Source: Marivivens sp. | GTDB taxonomy: Bacteria > Pseudomonadota > Alphaproteobacteria > Rhodobacterales > Rhodobacteraceae | Assembly: GCA_024642185.1 (NCBI GenBank) | Contig: JAHEBR010000064.1 | Location: 1 to 10,021 of the forward strand | DNA length: 10,021 nt | Reading direction: 5' to 3' | Position numbers and translations under genes: made by a program | The notes under the pieces: model-generated | Seen by the model: the letters and a program-made list of their open reading frames with translations, nothing else | What the model was told of the DNA's origin: nothing | The model's database searches: none | Part shown: positions 4,927-10,021 of the stretch, in pieces | Layout: the number at the start of each line of letters is the position of its first letter | Position numbering within the stretch: the first letter of the stretch is position 1

Positions 4927-5670
4927 ATGCAGAACGAATCCTTTGAAATCGTCGGAGAGAGACGCAACTCCCGCTGGCTTCTGAGCTGCGATCACGCCTG
5001 CAACCGGGTTCCCGATTGGGTTGGCAACGGCGATCTCGGAATATGTGCCAGCGATATGGAGCGCCACATCGCCTATGATGTCGGCGCCGCCGGCGTGACC
5101 CGGGCTTTGGCCGACCTTTTGAAGGCCCCTGCCGTCCTGTCGCGCTTCTCACGCCTCGTGATTGATCCCAACCGTGGCGAGGACGATCCGACCCTGCTGA
5201 TGCGGCTCTATGACGGGACGATCATCCCCGCCAATCGCAACGCCAATCACGACGACCTCGAACTGCGCCTCAATCGGCTCTACCGCCCCTATCACGCCGC
5301 CTATGCGATGCTGGCGGCGGCGCGCGAGGACAAGGTGATCTGTGCGATCCACACCTTCACGCCCCAACTGCGCGGCCGCCTGCCGCGCCCCTGGCAGATC
5401 GGCATCCTGCATTCTCACCTCGACACCCGCCTCGCTGCGATGCTGATCGACCGTCTGCGGCAAGAGCCCGATCTCTGCGTTGGCGACAACGAGCCCTACA
5501 ACGGCCACCTGCCAGGAGACGCGATCGACCGGCACTCGCTTCAGGCGGGCCGGCCGAATGTGTTGATCGAGATCCGCAACGACCTCGTGCGAACCCCCGA
5601 GGATCAGAGCGCCTGGGCCCAGCGCCTCGCCCCAATCCTGAACGAGGTGCTCGGGGCCAGCGGCCTCTAG
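4927..5670 (+). CDS. N-formylglutamate amidohydrolase family protein
   Basis: A 247-aa member of the N-formylglutamate amidohydrolase family (HutG-like, FGase), whose founding enzymes hydrolyse N-formyl-L-glutamate to formate and glutamate in histidine breakdown. Family features seen: LLSCDHACNRVPDW (18-31) with His23, a likely metal ligand; RLVIDPNRGEDDPTLLMRLYDGTIIPANR (76-104); HTFTPQLRG (142-150) with His142; and VLIEIRNDL (212-220) near the end. No signal peptide. The ATG at 4927 has no clear Shine-Dalgarno sequence, so expression may be modest or the start inexact. No other hut gene is nearby, so a role in histidine catabolism is not supported by context; these paralogues may act on other N-formyl or N-acyl substrates. 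It is divergent from pyk and tail-to-tail with the oxidoreductase gene, 1 bp between the stop codons. Confidence 0.85.
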   Translation: MQNESFEIVGERRNSRWLLSCDHACNRVPDWVGNGDLGICASDMERHIAYDVGAAGVTRALADLLKAPAVLSRFSRLVIDPNRGEDDPTLLMRLYDGTIIPANRNANHDDLELRLNRLYRPYHAAYAMLAAAREDKVICAIHTFTPQLRGRLPRPWQIGILHSHLDTRLAAMLIDRLRQEPDLCVGDNEPYNGHLPGDAIDRHSLQAGRPNVLIEIRNDLVRTPEDQSAWAQRLAPILNEVLGASGL

Positions 5671-5671
5671 C

Positions 5672-6376
5672 CTAGGCCGGCACGGCATGAGCCTGCGCCG
5701 AGTGGCGCTTGGCCGAAGCCGAGTTGCGGCCCACGATCGCGGGCGCTTCGTGGATCAGGCGGTCGTCGGTCAGGGCGTGCACCATGAAGAGCGCAAAATC
5801 CGTGCGCCGGGTCAGGTTGGACGCCAGAACCGGATCGCCCACATGGCGCGACCAGACCGGCAAGCCTTCGCTTTCGCCTTCCTCGAGGTCCGAGCCGCGC
5901 ACGACTGTCCAGAGCCTGTCGGAGGCAAAGATCATGTCGGTTGCGCGGATCTGGTCCTTGATGTCGACGGCACGGAAGAGACGCGCCAAGGCGCCGAAGA
6001 TCGCAACGAAGGCCTTGAGTTTGACAGGATACTTGTCCTTGCCGTCCCGCGTGATGTGCCAGCCGCAGGAGAAGATGAGCCGCGCCCCGGGGGCGGCACT
6101 GTCGAGAACGGCGCTGGCCGTGCCGCTGGCATAGTTGTTGACGCCCCAAGGCGCGAGGACAGTCAGCACACCGTCACAACCGCGCAAGGCGCGGGCGATG
6201 GTGGGACGGCTGTCGGTGCGTCCGGTAAAGAGCGTGATCCGGTCGCCAAACCGGGCGAGTTTGTGGGCGCTTTCCGGGCGGCAGACGCCGTTGACCTCAT
6301 AACCGAGCGACAGGGCGTGTTCGGCCATATACTGCCCGAGCTTGCCGGAAATGCCGATGATGCAAATACGTTTCAT
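5672..6376 (-). CDS. NAD(P)-binding oxidoreductase (atypical SDR/NmrA-like)
   Basis: A 234-aa Rossmann-fold protein of the NAD(P)H-binding/NmrA-like type. MKRICIIGISGKLGQYMAEHAL carries the dinucleotide motif GxxGxxG at 8-14, in the form seen in atypical short-chain dehydrogenases. NGVCRPES (29-36) follows beta-2, with an Arg that favours NADP(H). DGVLTVLAPWG (68-78) matches the fourth strand. RATDMIFASDRLWTVVRGSDLEEG (144-167) resembles the family's later strands and loop. There is no clear YxxxK catalytic pair, so it may be a sensor or a reductase of unusual chemistry. Substrate unknown. ATG 6376 has GAGGAA about 10 bases upstream. It is the second gene of a unit with the DUF4386 gene (57 bases apart, hairpin between). 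The divergent LysR-type gene is its likely regulator. Confidence 0.85.
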   Translation of the reverse strand: MKRICIIGISGKLGQYMAEHALSLGYEVNGVCRPESAHKLARFGDRITLFTGRTDSRPTIARALRGCDGVLTVLAPWGVNNYASGTASAVLDSAAPGARLIFSCGWHITRDGKDKYPVKLKAFVAIFGALARLFRAVDIKDQIRATDMIFASDRLWTVVRGSDLEEGESEGLPVWSRHVGDPVLASNLTRRTDFALFMVHALTDDRLIHEAPAIVGRNSASAKRHSAQAHAVPA

Positions 6377-6404
6377 GGAAGGGTTCCTCGGATTGGAGAG
6401 AGGG

Positions 6405-6426
6405 GCGCGGGCATTTCCGCCCGCGC
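6405..6426. repeat. 8-bp GC-rich hairpin between the DUF4386 and oxidoreductase genes
   Basis: Perfect inverted repeat GCGCGGGC (6405-6412) and GCCCGCGC (6419-6426) with a 6-base loop, in the 57-bp gap. On the minus strand, in which both genes are read, no T-tract follows, so it is more likely an mRNA stabilising or processing structure than a full terminator. Three Ts follow on the plus strand. Its stem is stable enough to impose different expression on the two genes. Confidence 0.6.
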
Positions 6427-6433
6427 TTTGGGC

Positions 6434-7129
6434 TCAGGCGCGGCGCGGGCCACGGATGATGAGCCAGAGGGCAAAGCCGATCTCGGCGACCGAAACGACG
6501 ATCAACAGAAGCCCGGTCAGATCGCCCAGCATCGAACCATCGGGCGTGGTGAACTTGTTGATGCTGTCGAAAAGGTAGCCGAAGGAACCAAGGCTCATCG
6601 CGTGGCCGAGAAGGCGCGGATAGAGGCCCGAACGCGCCACGAGTTGGCCGAGGATCAGCAGGTGCACCCAGAAGAACAGCTGCCAGATCATGATGCCGGT
6701 CGCGTGCATCTCGAGAAGTAGGAGGCCGAGGGCCGCACGGGTTTCTTCGGCCAGACCGGTGACGACGCCTTCGGCAAGCGCCTGTGCGCCGGCATAGAAG
6801 AACAGCATCGTCGCCATGACCGCGACCATCAGAAGCCGCGCCAGAGCGGCAGCAACGCTGAGCGTATGGTTCACATGGCGAAACATGAAGTAGAGCATGG
6901 TCGTGGCCCCAAGCTCGGCCAGCATGACCGCCACATCGCCGGCAACCCCGGCCCTGAACAGGCACCATTCGCGGGCAATCGCCGCGAGAGAGGCCGCGCC
7001 ATCACCGGGGGTGAAAAGCTGGCTCGGGACATAGAGGATGGCGAAGAACCCCGCCACGGCGATGATCGCATAGAAAAGCCCGGTAACTCGGGCATAGCCC
7101 CGCGACAGCGGGTCGGTGAGGAAGTTCAT
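6434..7129 (-). CDS. DUF4386 family integral membrane protein
   Basis: A 231-aa inner-membrane protein with about six predicted helices: 14-36, 60-82, 91-113, 142-164, 171-190 and 203-226. The pattern matches the DUF4386 family: ARVTGLFYAIIAVAGFFAILYVPSQL near the N-terminus, FRAGVAGDVAVML in the second helix, and RLLGHAMSLGSFGYLFDSINKF near the fifth. The family's function is unknown; its members are uniformly hydrophobic without obvious catalytic residues. ATG 7129 has GGAGA 6 bases upstream. It is the first gene of the minus-strand unit leading into the NAD(P)-binding protein and is divergent from the LysR-type regulator. The pairing suggests a membrane partner for the oxidoreductase, but that is inference from position only. 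Confidence 0.85.
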   Translation of the reverse strand: MNFLTDPLSRGYARVTGLFYAIIAVAGFFAILYVPSQLFTPGDGAASLAAIAREWCLFRAGVAGDVAVMLAELGATTMLYFMFRHVNHTLSVAAALARLLMVAVMATMLFFYAGAQALAEGVVTGLAEETRAALGLLLLEMHATGIMIWQLFFWVHLLILGQLVARSGLYPRLLGHAMSLGSFGYLFDSINKFTTPDGSMLGDLTGLLLIVVSVAEIGFALWLIIRGPRRA

Positions 7130-7261
7130 TTCAAGTCTCCTTGTTCAGGCAAGCCTTCACCGGTCCGACGGGGCGTCTTGCCCGCCGGTTGGCTCAAGCT
7201 GTGATGTCGATATCCGCCCCCGACTTTGGCGCGGTGAGCACGTCATAGGCCAAGTCCATTC

Positions 7262-7298
7262 CATAGGAAATTGACCTATGTTGCCGATCTGTTATGCA
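7262..7298 (+). promoter_or_regulatory. LysR-gene promoter with overlapping dyad
   Basis: Plus strand: -35 TTGACC (7271-7276), 16-base spacer, -10 TATGCA (7293-7298). The dyad CATAGG (7262-7267) / CCTATG (7275-7280), 7 bases apart, covers the -35 box. Its symmetric T and A are 13 bases apart, not the canonical 11 of a LysR box, but the placement fits autorepression and divergent control of the DUF4386 unit. A second palindrome TTATGCATAA (7292-7301) covers the -10. Confidence 0.45.
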
Positions 7299-7305
7299 TA
7301 AACGC

Positions 7306-8190
7306 ATGGATTGGCGGTCAGTGAAATTCGATTGGAACCGGGCAAGGGCGTTTCTCATCACCGCCGAGGAAGGTTCGCTTTCTGCTGCGGCACGCGCGCT
7401 TGGCATGGCGCAACCTACGCTCGGGCGTCAGGTCGATGCGCTCGAGCAAGAGCTTGGCGTCGTCCTCTTCGAACGTTTCGGGCGCGGCCTTCAGCTGACC
7501 CCGGCCGGCCACGAGCTTGTCGCCCATGTGCGCGAAATGGCCGATGCCGCGAGCCGGTTTTCCATGTCGGCCTACGCCCAGAACGAGGCGATGGACGGCA
7601 ATGTCACGATCTCGGCCTCTGACCTATATGCCGGAACCCTCTTGCCCCCCATTCTGCAAGAGCTGCGGCAAGCTGAACCCCGGATCACGGTCGAGATCAT
7701 TTCCGACAATTCCGCCGCCGACCTGATGCGGCGCGAGGCCGATATCGCGATCCGCAACTTTCGACCGACCGAGCCCGATCTCGTGGCGCGTCGCCTGCGC
7801 GAGGCGGCGGCGCGGTTCTATGGCACGCCCGACTACATCGCCTCGCTCGGTCCGCTGCACGGCCTTGCCGATCTGGCCAAGGCCGACATCATCGGGCCGC
7901 AGGAAACAGAAACCTTTCTCGCCGCGCTGAACCAGCTTGGTATCAAGGTCAGCAAGGCCAATGTGCGCCTCAGCTGCTCAAGCTATATGGCGATGTGGGC
8001 GATGGCCAAGCTTGGGCTGGGCCTCGCCATGATCGACGAGCGTGTGGGCGACGCCGATCCGGAGATGGCGCGCGCGCTCAAGGATCACGCGGCCTTCGCC
8101 TTTCCGGTCTGGCTGGTGGCGCACCGCGAGATTCACCGCAGCCGCCGTTTGCGCTTTGTCTTCGATTTCCTCGCCGAACGCCTGCGCTAG
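7306..8190 (+). CDS. LysR-type transcriptional regulator
   Basis: A 294-aa LysR-family regulator, normal length (about 290-310). The N-terminal winged helix-turn-helix is clear: FDWNRARAFLITAEEGSLSAAARALGMAQPTLGRQVDALEQELGVVLFERFGRGLQLTPAG, residues about 8-68, followed by the linker helix. The effector domain starts near residue 88 (GNVTISASDLYAGTLLPPIL) and contains the usual IAIRNFRPTEPDLVARRL and MAMWAMAKLGLGLAMID elements. An ATG at 7294 would add MHKR, but it overlaps the probable -10 box. ATG 7306 begins MDW, which I regard as the usual start of this subgroup; neither has a Shine-Dalgarno site, and the mRNA may be leaderless. It is divergent from the DUF4386/oxidoreductase unit, its probable target. 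The inducer is unknown. Confidence 0.92.
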   Translation: MDWRSVKFDWNRARAFLITAEEGSLSAAARALGMAQPTLGRQVDALEQELGVVLFERFGRGLQLTPAGHELVAHVREMADAASRFSMSAYAQNEAMDGNVTISASDLYAGTLLPPILQELRQAEPRITVEIISDNSAADLMRREADIAIRNFRPTEPDLVARRLREAAARFYGTPDYIASLGPLHGLADLAKADIIGPQETETFLAALNQLGIKVSKANVRLSCSSYMAMWAMAKLGLGLAMIDERVGDADPEMARALKDHAAFAFPVWLVAHREIHRSRRLRFVFDFLAERLR

Positions 8191-8193
8191 TCG

Positions 8194-8213
8194 GCCGCTC
8201 TGGCAATAGCGGC
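8194..8213 (+). terminator. Small stem-loop after the LysR gene
   Basis: GCCGCT (8194-8199) and AGCGGC (8208-8213) with an 8-base loop, three bases after the LysR stop codon. No T-tract follows, so termination strength is doubtful; the DUF1244 gene starts only 43 bases further and may be partly read through. Confidence 0.3.
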
Positions 8214-8256
8214 GATGAGGGCCTAGATGCGGAGATGAATGAGAATGGAGCCCCCG

Positions 8257-8571
8257 ATGGACGACCAGACCCGTATCGAGATCGAAGCCGCCGCTTTCCG
8301 CACCCTGCGCCATCATCTGATGGAAAAGCGACCCGATGTGCAGAATATCGACCTGATGAACCTTGCCGGTTTCTGCCGCAACTGCCTGTCGCGCTGGTAT
8401 CAGGAGGCCGCCAACGAGCGCGGCATCGAGATGACAAAGGACGAGGCCCGCGAAATCTACTACGGAATGCCCTACGACGACTGGCGGGCGCAGAACCAGA
8501 CCGAGGCGGGCCCCGACAAGCAGAAGGCGTTTGAAAAGGCCTTTGCCGAGAACGTGGGCAAGAAAGACTAG
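8257..8571 (+). CDS. DUF1244 domain-containing protein
   Basis: A 104-aa protein matching the DUF1244 family, a small, conserved, mostly helical family of Proteobacteria with unknown function. Diagnostic stretches: EIEAAAFRTLRHHL (8-21), DVQNIDLMNLAGFCRNCLSRWY (27-48), EAREIYYGMPYDDWR (63-77). Cys40 and Cys43 form a CxxC within the conserved GFCRNC motif, a possible metal or redox site. The start is ATG 8257 with GGAG 6 bases upstream. In-frame ATGs at 8239 and 8245 have worse spacing and would add residues absent from the family's usual start. The tail after residue 83 is charged and Lys-rich (DKQKAFEKAF). It lies between the LysR gene and the dioxygenase gene on the same strand, with no clear functional link to either. 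Confidence 0.88.
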   Translation: MDDQTRIEIEAAAFRTLRHHLMEKRPDVQNIDLMNLAGFCRNCLSRWYQEAANERGIEMTKDEAREIYYGMPYDDWRAQNQTEAGPDKQKAFEKAFAENVGKKD

Positions 8572-8595
8572 GCTCCGCTCCGCCGCACATCGCCT

Positions 8596-8620
8596 GTGCG
8601 GGAACAGCGCCTGTTCGCAC
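8596..8620 (+). terminator. Stem-loop with short T-run between the DUF1244 and dioxygenase genes
   Basis: GTGCG (8596-8600), a GG bulge, and AACAG (8603-8607) pair with CTGTT and CGCAC (8611-8620) around a CGC loop: ten base pairs with one 2-base bulge. TTTT follows after four bases (8625-8628). A weak intrinsic terminator for the DUF1244 gene. A TATCTT at 8635-8640 just beyond is a possible -10 for the dioxygenase gene, with a poor -35. Confidence 0.4.
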
Positions 8621-8673
8621 CGCCTTTTGGGGCCTATCTTCTGTTCCAGTTTCAGAACGGACGGAGGCCCCAA

Positions 8674-9471
8674 ATGTCGGGCAGATTACCTACCTATTTC
8701 ATTTCCCATGGCGGTGGGCCGTGGCCTTGGCTTCCGCCGATGCGGCGGCAGCTTGCCAATCTTGAGGTTTCGCTGAAACGGATGCCGGAAGAGATCGGCG
8801 TGAAACCGAAAGCCGTTCTCGTCATTTCCGGCCATTGGGAGGGCGCGGATTTCGCGGTGATGCACTCTGCGAACCCGCCTATGATCTACGATTACTCAGG
8901 CTTTCCGGACGAGACCTATCAGATCGTCTATCCCGCCCCCGGCGCGCCGGAACTGGCCGAACGGACTGCAGGCCTGATCTCGGCGGCTGGCCTGCCCGCG
9001 CATCTCGACGATGCTCAGGGCTTTGACCACGGCACCTTCGCGCCGCTTTATGTCATGTATCCCAAGGCCGATGTGCCGGTCTATCAGGTCTCGATGAAGC
9101 GCGGCTATGATCCTGCCCTTCATTTCGCCCTTGGCCGCGCTCTTGCGCCCCTGCGCGACGAGGGTGTTTTGATCGTCGGCTCGGGCCTCAGCTATCACAA
9201 CCTGCGCCTTTTCGGGCCGGGCGCGAAAGAGCCCTCTGCGGGCTTTGACGCATGGCTCGGCGATGTAATGGCGATGGCGCCAACCGAGCGCACCGCCGCC
9301 CTGATCGACTGGGAAAACGCGCCCTATGCCCGCATCTGCCACGCCCGCGAGGATCACTTCGTGCCGCTCTTCGCCGCCCTAGGTGCTGCCGAAGGGGAAA
9401 AGGCCACGCGGGTCTATCACGACACTGATCTTTTCGGTGGCGTGACGGCTTCGAGCTACCGGATCGGCTAG
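8674..9471 (+). CDS. Class III extradiol ring-cleavage dioxygenase (DODA/YgiD-like)
   Basis: A 265-aa LigB-fold enzyme of the 4,5-DOPA extradiol dioxygenase type, which opens catechol-like rings using one non-haem metal ion. Conserved histidines are all present: His12 (YFISHGGGPW), His54 (VISGHWEG) and His228 (REDHFVPL) as the likely metal ligands, and His119 (GFDHGTFAPLYVMYP) and His175 (IVGSGLSYHN) near the substrate. MIYDYSGFPDETYQIVYPAPG (70-90) is also typical. The length fits the bacterial family (about 260-270). ATG 8674 has GGAGG 6 bases upstream; in-frame upstream codons lack family similarity. It has no aromatic-degradation neighbours, so the natural substrate is unknown. The E. coli relative YgiD acts on DOPA in vitro (recalled). 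Its stop overlaps that of the convergent aminotransferase. Confidence 0.93.
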   Translation: MSGRLPTYFISHGGGPWPWLPPMRRQLANLEVSLKRMPEEIGVKPKAVLVISGHWEGADFAVMHSANPPMIYDYSGFPDETYQIVYPAPGAPELAERTAGLISAAGLPAHLDDAQGFDHGTFAPLYVMYPKADVPVYQVSMKRGYDPALHFALGRALAPLRDEGVLIVGSGLSYHNLRLFGPGAKEPSAGFDAWLGDVMAMAPTERTAALIDWENAPYARICHAREDHFVPLFAALGAAEGEKATRVYHDTDLFGGVTASSYRIG

Positions 9472-10021
9472 ACCGCGGCCTTGCGGCTTTCGTCGAGGTA
9501 GATCTCGCGCAGGCGGGTGGCGACGGGGCCGGGCGCGCCATTGCCCAGCGCCACGCCGTCGATCTCGACGACCGGCAGAACAAAGGCGCTGGCCGATGTG
9601 ATGAAGGCCTCGTCCGCGCCCTGCGCCTCGGCCACGGTGAAGGCCCGCTCCTCGACCTCCATCTGCGCCTCGCGGGCAAAGCGGAGAACGGCGGCGCGGG
9701 TGATGCCGTGCAGGATATCGCTCGACAGATCGCGGGTGATGATCTTGCCGCCCTTGACGATATAGGCGTTGTTCGAGGTGCCTTCGGTGACCTTGCCATC
9801 CTCGACAAACCACGCATCATCAACGCCCGCCTTCTTGGCCATCATCTTGCCCATCGAGGGGTAGAGAAGCTGGACGGTCTTGATGTCGCGGCGGCCCCAG
9901 CGGATATCGTCGATGCTGATGACCTTGAGGCCCTTCTTGGCGGTTGGATTGTCGGCAAGGCCGGGCTTGGCTTGGGTGAAGAGAACGATGGTCGAGGGCG
10001 TCTTGTCCGGATCGGGGAAGG
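9468..10021 (-). CDS. Class IV PLP aminotransferase, probably D-amino-acid aminotransferase (C-terminal part)
   Basis: The C-terminal 183 residues of a fold-type IV aminotransferase; the start lies beyond 10021. The Schiff-base lysine is in DIRWGRRDIKTVQLLYPSMGK (Lys at about 9879-9881), which closely follows the DIRW-x-R-x-DIK-x-x-x-LL pattern of D-alanine aminotransferases. EGTSNNAYIV holds the conserved Glu that contacts the cofactor ring, and DILHGITRAAVL with FITSASAFVLPVVEIDG completes the family signature. D-amino-acid transaminases interconvert D-Ala and D-Glu, feeding peptidoglycan synthesis, or degrade D-amino acids; they run to about 285 residues. Branched-chain aminotransferase and aminodeoxychorismate lyase are alternatives, but the lysine region favours the D-specific class. 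It is convergent with the dioxygenase gene and overlaps it by 4 bases. Confidence 0.87.
   Translation of the reverse strand, partial: FPDPDKTPSTIVLFTQAKPGLADNPTAKKGLKVISIDDIRWGRRDIKTVQLLYPSMGKMMAKKAGVDDAWFVEDGKVTEGTSNNAYIVKGGKIITRDLSSDILHGITRAAVLRFAREAQMEVEERAFTVAEAQGADEAFITSASAFVLPVVEIDGVALGNGAPGPVATRLREIYLDESRKAAV

Noticed and set aside
7194..7406. Minus-strand frame across the LysR/DUF4386 divergent region
   Set aside because: It overlaps the LysR start region and has no family features. The shorter internal ATG peptide (about 21 aa) also lacks a ribosome site.
1..10021. Search for mobile elements, CRISPR, tRNA/rRNA, toxin–antitoxin or defence genes
   Set aside because: No transposase, integrase, regular repeat-spacer pattern, tRNA-like fold or recognisable defence domain was seen on either strand.

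Overview
The window is high-GC chromosomal DNA from an alphaproteobacterium, most likely of the Rhodobacteraceae (Roseobacter/Rhodobacter group). That placement is an inference. It rests on protein character, on the order pyk – small membrane protein – rpmI – rplT – pheS (pheT), and on a LacI-type operator at pyk. No genus can be named. Nearly every gene is housekeeping or ordinary metabolic DNA. I see no insertion sequence, prophage, CRISPR array, tRNA, rRNA or defence island.

Left part (1-4926, minus strand): reading right to left, pyk (pyruvate kinase) is followed by a 74-aa two-helix membrane protein. A near-consensus promoter then drives rpmI-rplT (ribosomal proteins L35 and L20, translationally coupled). 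A textbook intrinsic terminator follows, then pheS. Between pheS and the start of pheT lies an unrecognised 229-aa gene with an Ala/Gly-rich segment, one membrane helix and a Cys/Thr-rich tail. This interrupts a gene pair that is usually adjacent. A nested stem-loop follows the pheS stop and another hairpin precedes pheT, so pheT may be expressed separately from pheS.

Middle (4792-7293): pyk is divergent from an N-formylglutamate amidohydrolase family gene. The shared 135-bp control region carries a 14-bp LacI-type palindrome just upstream of pyk, consistent with CceR/PckR-type control of central carbon metabolism. The amidohydrolase gene meets, tail to tail with 1 bp between the stops, a two-gene minus-strand unit: a DUF4386 membrane protein followed by a small NAD(P)-binding oxidoreductase. 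An 8-bp GC-rich hairpin lies between those two.

Right part (7306-10021): a LysR-type regulator is divergent from the DUF4386/oxidoreductase unit and is its likely regulator. Its promoter region has a dyad over the -35 box and may give a leaderless mRNA. Then come a DUF1244 protein and a class III extradiol (DODA-like) dioxygenase, both on the plus strand. Last, on the minus strand, is the C-terminal 183 residues of a class IV PLP enzyme, probably D-amino-acid aminotransferase. The dioxygenase and aminotransferase genes share one CTAG as both stop codons.

The least explained item is the orphan gene inside pheS/pheT. The best supported regulatory reading is the pyk operator. I found no convincing new multi-gene system.
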